A stretch of DNA of 64,000 nt from Agromyces cavernae (GTDB taxonomy: Bacteria; Actinomycetota; Actinomycetes; Actinomycetales; Microbacteriaceae). The DNA is taken from NCBI RefSeq assembly GCF_021044935.1, contig NZ_JAJNMP010000001.1:744001-808000 (forward strand), given 5' to 3'. The notes beneath the pieces are model-generated. The model did not search any database, had not been told where the DNA came from, and worked only from the letters and a program-made list of their open reading frames with translations. Of the stretch, positions 16,762-24,418 are shown piece by piece. How positions within the stretch are numbered: position 1 is the first letter of the stretch; each line of letters begins with the position of its first letter. Position numbers and translations under genes: made by a program.

Positions 16762-17586
16762 TCAGTCGTGTGACTGGCTCGCACCCAAGAGGATTCGGAT
16801 CCGCTCGGATGCTGCTGCGAACCGCGGATCCTGCATCGTGGGTCCATACTCGCGCTCGGCGGGCAGACCCGGTTCGAGCGTCTCGACGATCTGACCGGGG
16901 CGAGGACTCATCACGACGATTCGGTTCCCCAGGTAGACGGCCTCGGCGACCGAGTGCGTCACGAGCAGGATCGTCGTTCCCGTCTCACGCCAGATGCGGT
17001 TCATCTCGACGTTCATCTGCTCGCGGGTCAGGGCGTCGAGCGCACCGAACGGTTCATCCATGAGCAGGATGCGCGGCTCGTGCAGGAGCGCGCGGCACAG
17101 TGCGACCCGCTGCTGCATGCCACCCGAGAGCTCGTGCGGCAGAGCCCGTTCGAATCCCGTGAGTCCGGTGAGTTCGATGAGCTCGTCGGCACGGGCTGCC
17201 GCGTGCTTGCGATCCATCCCCCGCATCTCGGCCTGGAGGAGGATGTTCTTCCGCACACCTCGCCATTCGAGGAGGGCGGACCGCTGGAACGCGAACCCGA
17301 TCTGCTTCTGAGGGCCCCGCACGGGCTCGCCCATGATGCTCACGGAACCCTCCGAGGCGGGCACGAGCCCCGCGATGATCTTCAGCATCGTCGACTTGCC
17401 GCAGCCGCTCGGCCCGGCGATCGTCACGAACTCGCCCTGGTTCACCGACAGCGAGACGTCGTGCAGCGCGACGGTCTCGGAGCGCTTGGACCTGAACCGG
17501 CGCGTGAGGCCTTCGACCTCGATGATGGGCGACGTGGTGGTGTGCGCGTCCGGTTCCCGGTCGAGCACGGATGCGCCGATCATCAT
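16762..17586 (-). CDS. NitT/TauT-type ABC transporter ATP-binding protein
   Basis: 274 aa. Walker A GPSGCGKST, signature LSGGMQQRV, Walker B ILLMDEPFGALD and an H-loop VTHSVAEAV are all intact. The SsuB/TauB/NrtD type energises uptake of sulfonates, nitrate, thiamine precursors or similar small anions and ring compounds. ATG 17586 overlaps the stop of the binding-protein gene; a second in-frame ATG directly follows. Last gene of the permease-binding protein-ATPase operon. Confidence 0.88.
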   Translation of the reverse strand: MMIGASVLDREPDAHTTTSPIIEVEGLTRRFRSKRSETVALHDVSLSVNQGEFVTIAGPSGCGKSTMLKIIAGLVPASEGSVSIMGEPVRGPQKQIGFAFQRSALLEWRGVRKNILLQAEMRGMDRKHAAARADELIELTGLTGFERALPHELSGGMQQRVALCRALLHEPRILLMDEPFGALDALTREQMNVEMNRIWRETGTTILLVTHSVAEAVYLGNRIVVMSPRPGQIVETLEPGLPAEREYGPTMQDPRFAAASERIRILLGASQSHD

Positions 17587-18599
17587 TCGGCTCCGAAGTC
17601 CGACGCCCAGTACAGCGGCACGTCGACCTCGCCGGCGAAGTCGGTGTTCTCCTTGAGGGCTTCGATCGTCTCGGTCCACTGCTCCTCGGTGTTCACGCCC
17701 GGTGTGCCGTCGCCCAGCAGGCCGAACGTCAGCTCCTGCTGTGCGATCAGGACATCTCTCGCGGGTGACTGCTCGGCCAGCAGGAACATGGCGGCGGCGG
17801 CAGCCTCGGGGTCGGCCTGGGCTTCGGTGAACGACTTCGCCAGCGCTCGCATCATGGCCGCGACGAGTTCGGGGTCCTCGGCGATGGTGTCATTGTGCGT
17901 CAGCAGGCCGGTCCCGAGGATGTTCATGCCGAAATCGCCGAACCTGAGGCTGTCCATCTCCTTGTCGGTCTGCCCGGTGATCGTCGGCGACTGGTCGTGG
18001 AAGAAGCCCTGGATCGCATCGACGCGCCCCTCGATCAGGGCGGCGATCTTGCCAGAAGCGTCGACGTTGACGACCGTCACGTCGGCCGGGTCGACCCCGT
18101 TCAGCTCGAGCCAGGCGGGGAAGGTGCCGTACATCGCGTCGCCAGGCGTACCGCCGACGGTCTTGCCGACGAGGTCGGACGGTTCGGAGATGCCCTGGTC
18201 GGCGAAGAACTGCACCGAACTTGGGCCGTCCTGGAGATAGACCCCCACGCTCTTGACCGGCATTCCGGTGGCGATGCCCTTCAACAGGGGTGCGGTATCG
18301 GCCCAGCCGAAGTCGGTGTTTCCCTGTGCGACCTGCTGGATGGTGTTGCCGGAGCCGTTGCCCGGCTGGATCGTGAGGTTGATGCCCTCGTCTTCGAAGA
18401 AGCCCTCCTGCACGCCGTAGTAGAAGGGAGCGTGCTCGCCGTACGGTACCCAGTTGAGCGTCAGCGTGACGTCGACGACCTCACCGGGTCCGTTCGACGC
18501 GTCATCCGCCTGCGGTTCGCTCGCGTTGCCGCTCGCGCAGCCGGTGGCTACCAGTGCGACGAGCGCGAGTGGGGCGATCGCCTTTGCGATGTTCTTCAT
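17583..18599 (-). CDS. ABC transporter substrate-binding lipoprotein (NMT1/SsuA-like)
   Basis: 338 aa. Start ATG 18599 chosen because GAGAGG lies 7 nt upstream. The lipobox LVATGC (about residues 15-20) predicts a membrane-anchored lipoprotein. The domain is of the NMT1/THI5-like type: LTLNWVPYGEHAPFYYGVQEGFF, IQPGNGSGNTIQQVAQGNTDFGWAD. That family binds thiamine pyrimidine precursors, sulfonates, nitrate or aromatic acids; the ligand cannot be named. It is in an operon with a sugar-type oxidoreductase nearby, an unusual combination. Confidence 0.85.
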   Translation of the reverse strand: MKNIAKAIAPLALVALVATGCASGNASEPQADDASNGPGEVVDVTLTLNWVPYGEHAPFYYGVQEGFFEDEGINLTIQPGNGSGNTIQQVAQGNTDFGWADTAPLLKGIATGMPVKSVGVYLQDGPSSVQFFADQGISEPSDLVGKTVGGTPGDAMYGTFPAWLELNGVDPADVTVVNVDASGKIAALIEGRVDAIQGFFHDQSPTITGQTDKEMDSLRFGDFGMNILGTGLLTHNDTIAEDPELVAAMMRALAKSFTEAQADPEAAAAAMFLLAEQSPARDVLIAQQELTFGLLGDGTPGVNTEEQWTETIEALKENTDFAGEVDVPLYWASDFGAE

Positions 18600-18666
18600 G
18601 ACAGTGCCTCTCTGCATTTGTCCGTTGATCGGTGGTGGGTTTCAGGTGGACGAAGGGTGATCCGGG

Positions 18667-19572
18667 TCACCCACCGGCGAGAACGAGGTTGTTCCGCCGG
18701 CTCGCATGCCAGGGGATGACGATGCGTTCGAGGAGTTCGACGAGCAGGAACAGCACGATGCCGATGATCGACATCAGGATGAGCACGGCGAACAGGAGGG
18801 GGGCGTTGAGGTTGCCGCTCGCGAGGAGCAGCACGAAGCCGAGACCTTGGTCGGCGCCGACGAACTCACCGACCACCGCACCGGTCACGGCGAGGGTGAC
18901 GGCCACCTTCAGGCCCGACATCAGGTGCGGAAGCGAGGTGGGGAATCGGATCTTGCGGAAGGTCTTCCAGCGCGATGCTCCCATCGTCGACGAGAGCTCC
19001 AGGAGTTCGGGGTCTACCGATCGAAGCCCTGCCACGGCCGAAACGACGACCGGGAAGAAGGCGATGAGTACGGCGAGGATGATCTTGGGAGCCATGCCGA
19101 AGCCGAACCACACGACGAGGATCGGTGCGATGGCGATCTTCGGAATGACCTGGGCGAAGAGGATCAACGGGTAGATCGACTTCTCGGCAGTCGGCGAGTA
19201 CACCATGATCACGGCGGTCACGACACCCAGGATCGCGGCGAGCACGAAGCCCACGACGGTCTCTTGGAGCGTGACCATGGTGTGCTGGAGCAGTTGCGGC
19301 CATTCGGCCACGAACACGTCCCACACGGCCGCGGGTGACGGAATCAGATAGGCCGGTACGAGCCCCAGGGCAGTGACCAGCCACCAGACCCCGAACAGGC
19401 CCGCCAGCACGAGCGCCGGCCGCCAGCTCGCCGACAGCAGGGCGAGGGCGGACTTGCGCGCCTTGCTCTGGTTGCCGCGCCGCTCGAGTGCCTCGATCGC
19501 GGTGGTGGAGGCGCCGTCCTGCGCCTGTGGTGAACCTGCTCGCCCTGGTGCTGTCTGCTGCGGCGCTGCCAT
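18667..19572 (-). CDS. NitT/TauT-type ABC transporter permease
   Basis: 301 aa with about six transmembrane helices; start ATG 19572 behind GAGAGGAG. The EAA-type loop is present (SSTMGASRWKTFRKIRFPTSLPHLMSGLKVA). The N-terminal about 45 residues are polar and cytosolic. First gene of the importer operon, preceded by the operator-like sequence at 19651-19672. Confidence 0.87.
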   Translation of the reverse strand: MAAPQQTAPGRAGSPQAQDGASTTAIEALERRGNQSKARKSALALLSASWRPALVLAGLFGVWWLVTALGLVPAYLIPSPAAVWDVFVAEWPQLLQHTMVTLQETVVGFVLAAILGVVTAVIMVYSPTAEKSIYPLILFAQVIPKIAIAPILVVWFGFGMAPKIILAVLIAFFPVVVSAVAGLRSVDPELLELSSTMGASRWKTFRKIRFPTSLPHLMSGLKVAVTLAVTGAVVGEFVGADQGLGFVLLLASGNLNAPLLFAVLILMSIIGIVLFLLVELLERIVIPWHASRRNNLVLAGG

Positions 19573-19650
19573 GGTCTGCTCCTCTCTGAGCCTTGCCTGC
19601 GATGCGGGTGGGGATCGCTGCACCGAGTGTGATCGATGGAACTTCGCTGA

Positions 19651-19672
19651 GCAATCGGTTGCCGCGGGTTGC
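19651..19672 (+). promoter_or_regulatory. operator-like site upstream of the ABC importer
   Basis: GCAATCGGTTGC (19651-19662) is a near-palindrome with the central CG typical of LacI-family operators. It runs on as GGTTGCCGCGGGTTGC (19657-19672), a direct repeat of GGTTGC with a 10-bp period. The same 21-base stretch recurs, with few changes, at 20950-20970 and 21026-21046 on the opposite strand. Together the three sites flank every promoter of this locus. Confidence 0.6.
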
Positions 19673-19768
19673 CGCAAGGCTCGGCGCGTCGGCTCGGCGC
19701 ACGCGGGCACGGCGGTGCACGCAGCGCGCCCACTGTGTGTCCGAGGAGCCGCCGCCAGACGGGTCGGG

Positions 19769-20872
19769 TCAGCCGACGAGTGTGTCGAGCCGGTCCTTGT
19801 CGGACCTCCAGAGCGCAGGACGCCTCGCGCGACGCTCCCGGGTCGAGTCGCGAACCTCGAGGGTGGCGGGAAGGAGCGCGGGCCTGACCCGGTGGGTTCG
19901 CGCCGCTGCCGCCGTGGCGGGTGCCCCTGACTTCAGCCGATCCGTGAGCATGCGCACGGCATGCCAACCGAGGTCGGTCAGCGGCGACGCGACGGTCGTG
20001 AGCGGCGGGACGCAGAAATCGGCGCCGAAGATGTCGTCGAAGCCCACGATGCTCACATCCCGGGGCACCTGGCCGCCCATGCGCATGATCTCGTGCATCA
20101 TGCCGATCGCGATCAGGTCGTTGAAGGCGACGGCGGCCGTGGTCCGCTGCTGCGCGAACACGTGAGCCGCTGCGCGGCCGCCGGCGACCGTCGGGGCGAA
20201 TGGGCCGATCCGGCGTGCACGCAGGCCGTACTCGCTCGCGACCTCCCGCATCGCGCGCCAGCGCATGCCGTCGGCCCACGATGCTTCGGGCCCCGCGATG
20301 TAGGTGAGGATCTTGTGGTCGAGCCCATGGAGATGCTCGACCACCGTGCGCATTCCCCGCGCGTTGTCGGTCACGATGCTCGGGACGTCGGAGAGGACTC
20401 GGTTGAGCACGACCGTCGGGCGCTGCTTCGCCACCATCCTGATGGCCGTGTCGGACATCCGCGACGTCCCGAGGACGAGCCCCTCGACGAGGGGGAGGAC
20501 TCGATCGAGGGCACGACGCTCCGATTCCGCGGATTCCTGCACGTCGGTGACGAGGAGCGTGTAGCCCGCTTCCAATGCGGCCTTCTCCGCGCCGCGGATG
20601 ATCTTGAAGAAGAACGGATTCGTCAGATCGGCGACGACCAGTGCCAGCAGCGCGGTTCGGCCGGTCGGGAGCGCGCGCGCGAGCGGATTCGTTCGATAGC
20701 CGAGTTCGCGGGCGACCTCATGGATTCGTGCGGCCGTCTCGGCTCGGACCCGGCCGGGCCGGGAGAATGCACGCGAGACCGTCGACGAGGCCACACCGGC
20801 CGCAGCCGCGACATCGTAGATCGTCGGTGATCGCCGAGCATCCTCCCTGGTGACTTCATCGTCGGAGTGCAT
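19769..20872 (-). CDS. LacI-family transcriptional regulator
   Basis: 367 aa from ATG 20872 (an earlier ATG at 20938 would run through the operator-like region and has no clear RBS). The LacI helix-turn-helix PTIYDVAAAAGVASSTVSRAFSRPGRV and hinge ELGYRTNPLARAL are followed by a periplasmic-binding-protein-like effector domain (VVADLTNPFFFKIIRGAE, SIVGFDDIFGADFCVPPLTTV). It likely represses the importer genes downstream and the secreted TIM-barrel gene upstream, because matching operator-like sequences precede all of them. The effector is unknown, presumably a sugar or glycoside. Confidence 0.88.
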   Translation of the reverse strand: MHSDDEVTREDARRSPTIYDVAAAAGVASSTVSRAFSRPGRVRAETAARIHEVARELGYRTNPLARALPTGRTALLALVVADLTNPFFFKIIRGAEKAALEAGYTLLVTDVQESAESERRALDRVLPLVEGLVLGTSRMSDTAIRMVAKQRPTVVLNRVLSDVPSIVTDNARGMRTVVEHLHGLDHKILTYIAGPEASWADGMRWRAMREVASEYGLRARRIGPFAPTVAGGRAAAHVFAQQRTTAAVAFNDLIAIGMMHEIMRMGGQVPRDVSIVGFDDIFGADFCVPPLTTVASPLTDLGWHAVRMLTDRLKSGAPATAAAARTHRVRPALLPATLEVRDSTRERRARRPALWRSDKDRLDTLVG

Positions 20873-20949
20873 GCTGCGAATCGTACGGTCGTGCTTGTGG
20901 GGTTCCAACTGATCCGACCTCCCGGCCTCATGAGACATGGCGGTTCGCG

Positions 20950-20978
20950 GCAACGGAAGGCAACCGATTGCGCAATCG
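20950..20978 (-). promoter_or_regulatory. operator-like site upstream of the LacI gene, with perfect palindrome
   Basis: 20950-20970 on the minus strand repeats the importer site: GGTTGCC, four bases, then GTTGC, preceded by CAATC. GCAACCGATTGC (20960-20971) is the exact reverse complement of 19651-19662. It overlaps a perfect 14-bp palindrome, CGATTGCGCAATCG (20965-20978), in the form expected for a LacI-family operator. Its position before the regulator gene fits autoregulation. Confidence 0.6.
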
Positions 20979-21019
20979 AGTGGCCATGCTAACCGCATTA
21001 CGACCGTTTCATCCACCCC

Positions 21020-21046
21020 TTGCGTGCAACCCGCGGCAACCCATTG
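21020..21046 (-). promoter_or_regulatory. operator-like site upstream of the secreted TIM-barrel gene
   Basis: 21026-21046 on the minus strand matches 20 of 21 bases of the site at 19652-19672, including GGTTGCCGCGGGTTGC. The palindrome TTGCGTGCAA (21020-21029) abuts it. It lies about 75 bp before the ATG at 21120. Confidence 0.6.
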
Positions 21047-21119
21047 ACCGCCTGATCGAGGCGCTCACACGCTGTCTGTGCCAGTTCAATCCCAATCCCC
21101 TCGACGGAGAGGCAACCTC

Positions 21120-22283
21120 ATGGAGCGCAACATGTCCGCACGCACCGCCACGCGCAAGAGGTGGTGGCTTCTCGCAGCCGCCGCCATCGGCGCTCTCGCC
21201 ATCCCGCTGGTCCCTGCAGGGGCCGTGGCGGTGGAATCCGACGCGTGCGCCTACGGCTACTCGGCAAGCTCGTCGGTCTTCTTCGGCGCCGGCAGCGCAG
21301 CCTCCGGTGTCGCAAACTACGACACCGGCGACGGTTGCACCATCATGGACGAGGTGATGGCGGGCGCCCCGTTCGCGAACCACGGCACGTTCCTCAGCAC
21401 GGTGAACCGGGTCACCAACGAGCTCAACCGCGAGGGCGTGCTCACCAACGCCGAGAAGTCCGACATCGTCAGTGCGGCGGCCGCCTCAGAGGTGGGCAAG
21501 CCGCACCCGGTGACCGGGACGCGCTCGGTCGACCTGAGCAAGATCGGGCTCGCGTCCTTCACCACCCGCACCCAGATGCAGGCCGACCCCGCGGGAACCA
21601 TCACCGGCCTCGCGAGCTGCGGCTACCAGAACGTCGAGATGTCGGGGGCTGTCGGGCGGTACCACGGGAACACCGCAGAGACGCTCGCGAAGCTGGCGAG
21701 CTCGGTCGGGATCGACGTGCCGTCCATCGGCATCAGCCTGAACGACCTCAAGACCAACCTGGCCGGCGTCATTTCCGACGCGCAGGCGTACGGCGCCGAG
21801 TACGTCCGCTTCTCCCCCGGGGGCAACTGGACCCTTGCGGACTTCTCCCGCGAGGCCGCGTTCCTCAATGAGGTCGGCGCGCAGCTGGCGCCCTACGGCA
21901 TCAAAGTCGCCGTCCACAACCACGCGACCGAGTTCCGGGCCCAGGAGAACGGGGTCACCGGCTACGAAGTCCTCGTCCGCGAGACGGACCCCGAGCTGGT
22001 CGCGATGGAGCTCGACGTCTACTGGGCGGTAAGCGGGGGGGCCGACCCGGTCGAGCTGTTCCAGACCTACCCCGGCCGGTTCGAGCTGCTGCACCTGAAG
22101 GACCGCGCCGCTGACGGGTCCTTCAGCGACGTGGGCGAGGGCACGATCGACTTCGCCGAGATCTTCGCGAACGCCTCGCTCGGCGGCGTCGAATACGGGC
22201 ACGTGGAGAACGACAGCCCCCGACCGGACGGGGTCACCTCGGCGTGCAACAGCCTCGGCAACCTCGCCGAGCTGCGGTACTGA
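21120..22283 (+). CDS. secreted TIM-barrel sugar isomerase-like protein
   Basis: 387 aa, ATG 21120 with GGAGAGG at 21106-21112. A signal peptide (WWLLAAAAIGALAIPLVPAGAVA) is followed by a small N-terminal helical segment (about 45-115, GCTIMDEVMAGAPFANHGTFLSTVNRV) and an AP_endonuc_2-type TIM barrel. Candidate ligands are His-Asn-His in VAVHNHATEF, Glu-Asp in MELDVYWA, His in LLHLKDRA and Glu in GHVENDSP. Exported members cannot use phosphorylated sugars, so a glycoside, keto-sugar or sugar acid is more likely. It is divergent from the LacI gene, shares its operator-like sequence, and ends before a double terminator. Confidence 0.8.
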   Translation: MERNMSARTATRKRWWLLAAAAIGALAIPLVPAGAVAVESDACAYGYSASSSVFFGAGSAASGVANYDTGDGCTIMDEVMAGAPFANHGTFLSTVNRVTNELNREGVLTNAEKSDIVSAAAASEVGKPHPVTGTRSVDLSKIGLASFTTRTQMQADPAGTITGLASCGYQNVEMSGAVGRYHGNTAETLAKLASSVGIDVPSIGISLNDLKTNLAGVISDAQAYGAEYVRFSPGGNWTLADFSREAAFLNEVGAQLAPYGIKVAVHNHATEFRAQENGVTGYEVLVRETDPELVAMELDVYWAVSGGADPVELFQTYPGRFELLHLKDRAADGSFSDVGEGTIDFAEIFANASLGGVEYGHVENDSPRPDGVTSACNSLGNLAELRY

Positions 22284-22292
22284 GCCAGGCTG

Positions 22293-22321
22293 CCGGTCCG
22301 CCCCGCTGAGGGACGGACCGG
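22293..22321 (+). terminator. terminator hairpin after the secreted TIM-barrel gene
   Basis: CCGGTCCG (22293-22300) pairs perfectly with CGGACCGG (22314-22321), starting 10 bp after the stop codon. Confidence 0.65.
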
Positions 22322-22343
22322 TAGCCCCGACACCTGAGAGGGT

Positions 22344-22379
22344 GAGGCGCCGTCCGGGAGTGATCCCGGGCGGCGCCTC
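22344..22379. terminator. bidirectional terminator between convergent genes
   Basis: GAGGCGCCG (22344-22352) pairs with CGGCGCCTC (22371-22379), with CCGGG/CCCGG stacking inside. The very stable stem sits between the convergent TIM-barrel and paaK genes and can end transcription from both sides. Confidence 0.75.
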
Positions 22380-22448
22380 GTGCTTCGTCGTCGCCCCGGT
22401 CGCTGCGCACGCCCGTCGCCACGGCACACCCGCGGCGGTGGCATCCGC

Positions 22449-23789
22449 TCACTGCGAGCGCAGGTCGTAGACACGCTTGTACTTGCCTTCGCTGCGAGGC
22501 AGTGTGCCGGGCTCTTCGAGCTGCACGGCGACCGTCGAGCCGACGTGCACCTTGATGCGCTCGGCGAGCACGACGGCGGCCGCCTCGCAGGTCTCGCGCG
22601 AGAGGTCGGGGTGGCGCTCGATGCGCACCTTCAGCGCGTCCATCCGGCCCTCCTTCGAGAGCTCGAGGATGAAGTACGGCGTGAGCTGCTCGATGCCGAG
22701 CACGAGCTCTTCGATCTGGGTCGGGAAGAGGTTGACGCCGCGCAGGATGATCATGTCGTCGTTGCGGCCGGTGATCTTCTCGATGCGACGCATTCCGGGG
22801 CGCGCGGTGCCCGGCAGCAGCCGCGTGAGGTCGCGCGTGCGGTATCGGATGACCGGGAACGCTTCTTTCGTGAGCGACGTGAACACGAGTTCGCCCATCT
22901 CGCCGTCGGCGAGCACCGCGCCGGTGTCGCCGTCGATGATCTCGGGCAGGAAGTGGTCCTCCCAGATGTGCGGGCCGTCCTTCGTCTCGAGGCATTCGTT
23001 GCCGACGCCGGGGCCCATGACTTCGCTGAGGCCGTAGATGTCGAGCGCGTCGAGGCCGAGGCGCTGTTCGAGCTCGTGCCGCATCTCGTTCGTCCACGGC
23101 TCAGCGCCGAGCACCGCCACCTTCAGCGAGGTCGAGCGCGGGTCGATGCCCTGATCGACCATGGCGTCGGCGATCGTGAGCAGGTAGCTCGGCGTGCACA
23201 GGATGGCGTCGGGCTCGAAGTCGCGGATGAGCTGCACCTGGCGCGCGGTCTGCCCGCCCGACATCGGGATGACGGTGGCGCCGAGCGCCTCGATGCCGGC
23301 GTGCGCGCCAAGGCCACCCGTGAACAGGCCGTAGCCGTAGGCGTTGTGCACCTTCATCCCGCGGCGGATTCCGCTCGCCCGCAGCGAGCGGGCGACGAGC
23401 GCCGCCCACCGCTCCAAGTCGCCCTTCGTGTAGCCGACGACGGTCGGGCGCCCGGTCGTACCGCTCGAGGCGTGGATGCGTGCGACCTGCTCCATGGGCA
23501 CGGCGAACATGCCGAACGGGTAGGTCTCGCGCAGGTCGTTCTTCGTCGTGAAGGGGAGCCTCACGACGTCGCCGAGCGAGCGGATGTCGCGGGGGTGCAC
23601 GCCCGCGTCGTCGAACTTCCTGGTGTAGAGCGGCACGTTGTCGTAGGCGTGCTGCACGGTCTGCTGGAGACGCTCGAGCTGGAGCGCCTCGACCTCGGCG
23701 CGGGTCATCCGCTCTTCCGGGTCGAGCTGGTCGAAGGCGGCCGGTGCGAGGCCCGACGCGGTGCCGTGGGAGGTGGTCTTCGTCGACAC
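22449..23789 (-). CDS. paaK: phenylacetate-CoA ligase
   Basis: 446 aa adenylate-forming enzyme that activates phenylacetate to phenylacetyl-CoA with ATP, the first step of aerobic phenylacetate degradation. The P-loop SSGTTGRPTVVGYT is at about 108-121; DIYGLSEVMGPGVGNEC, the IRYRTRDLTRLL hinge region and a C-terminal KVHVGSTVAVQL...GKYKRVYDLR with the catalytic Lys are all present. It follows paaI on the minus strand. A degenerate dispersed repeat (23816-23850) lies between the two. Confidence 0.92.
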   Translation of the reverse strand: MSTKTTSHGTASGLAPAAFDQLDPEERMTRAEVEALQLERLQQTVQHAYDNVPLYTRKFDDAGVHPRDIRSLGDVVRLPFTTKNDLRETYPFGMFAVPMEQVARIHASSGTTGRPTVVGYTKGDLERWAALVARSLRASGIRRGMKVHNAYGYGLFTGGLGAHAGIEALGATVIPMSGGQTARQVQLIRDFEPDAILCTPSYLLTIADAMVDQGIDPRSTSLKVAVLGAEPWTNEMRHELEQRLGLDALDIYGLSEVMGPGVGNECLETKDGPHIWEDHFLPEIIDGDTGAVLADGEMGELVFTSLTKEAFPVIRYRTRDLTRLLPGTARPGMRRIEKITGRNDDMIILRGVNLFPTQIEELVLGIEQLTPYFILELSKEGRMDALKVRIERHPDLSRETCEAAAVVLAERIKVHVGSTVAVQLEEPGTLPRSEGKYKRVYDLRSQ

Positions 23790-23815
23790 GGGTGCTCCTG
23801 TGGTGTGCGGTGGAC

Positions 23816-23850
23816 GGTCTCGATGCGCTCGATGAGCTCGTCAGCCGACC
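23816..23850. repeat. degenerate dispersed palindromic repeat between paaI and paaK
   Basis: It begins GGTCTCGATGCGCTCGATGA and ends GCCGACC, a decayed copy of the GGTCTCGATACGC...CTACTCGACC element seen elsewhere in the window. The paaI stop codon (minus strand, 23841-23843) lies inside it. Confidence 0.5.
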
Positions 23851-24293
23851 GGCCTGGAGGTGGTGCGGTTGGTGGTGAGGGATCGGCCGCGGAACTCGGC
23901 GACCACGTCGCCGCCGTCGTCGACCACCGTGACGTCGTAGAGTCCGGTGCGGCCGCTTCGTGTGCGGCGAACCGCAGTCGCAGTGAGGGTCTGGCCGGCG
24001 ACCGTGGACTTGAGGAAGGTGATGTCGGCACCTGCCGCGACGGTGACGTTGTCGTCTTCATTGCAGGCGATCGCGAAGGCCGTGTCGGCGAGGGCGAACA
24101 CGAGCCCGCCGTGCGTGATGTGGAAGCCGTTCGTCATCTCGTCGCGCACGCGCATCGAGACGACGGCGATGCCGGGCTCGTCGCGTTCGACGACCATGCC
24201 GAGCGCGGCCGAGGCGCGGTCGCGATCCATCATGGGGCGCGTCGAGGGCAACTCGCGGTCGGCCGTCGCGGCGTCGGTCGCAGGATCAGTCAT
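23841..24293 (-). CDS. paaI: hotdog-fold acyl-CoA thioesterase PaaI
   Basis: 150 aa. The hotdog segment GFHITHGGLVFALADTAFAIACN carries the HGG motif and catalytic acidic residue of PaaI; the strands VAAGADITFLKSTVAGQTLTATA follow. It hydrolyses CoA esters that build up as dead-end intermediates of phenylacetate degradation, freeing CoA. It is divergent from paaA across a 125-bp gap with a PaaR-type operator. The last codons and stop fall in a decayed dispersed repeat, so the C-terminal RPVG may be repeat-derived. Confidence 0.87.
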   Translation of the reverse strand: MTDPATDAATADRELPSTRPMMDRDRASAALGMVVERDEPGIAVVSMRVRDEMTNGFHITHGGLVFALADTAFAIACNEDDNVTVAAGADITFLKSTVAGQTLTATAVRRTRSGRTGLYDVTVVDDGGDVVAEFRGRSLTTNRTTSRPVG

Positions 24294-24320
24294 CGAAGCT
24301 CCTCATCGAGTACAGCACCG

Positions 24321-24350
24321 TTGCTGCAGCACTCGGAATGAGCATATACT
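24321..24350 (+). promoter_or_regulatory. predicted paaA promoter
   Basis: TTGCTG (24321-24326) and TATACT (24345-24350) form a -35/-10 pair with an 18-bp spacer. The -10 element overlaps the first bases of the operator at 24348-24369, so a bound repressor would block open-complex formation. Confidence 0.6.
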
Positions 24351-24369
24351 AACTGAACGATCGGTTAGT
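24348..24369. promoter_or_regulatory. PaaR-type operator in the paaI-paaA intergenic region
   Basis: A 22-bp imperfect palindrome with outer arms ACTAAC and GTTAGT. It matches 15 of the 16 fixed positions of the PaaR site described for Corynebacterium glutamicum as I recall it (half-sites ACTNACCG and CGGTNAGT around NNCGNN); the one mismatch is T for C at position 7. The site ends just before an ATG at 24371 and overlaps the predicted -10 box, fitting repression of paaABCDE and possibly of the divergent paaI-paaK. Confidence 0.8.
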
Positions 24370-24418
24370 AATGTCGGATGTCCCGACTGCCGTATCCCGC
24401 GAACCACAGGAGTCGACG

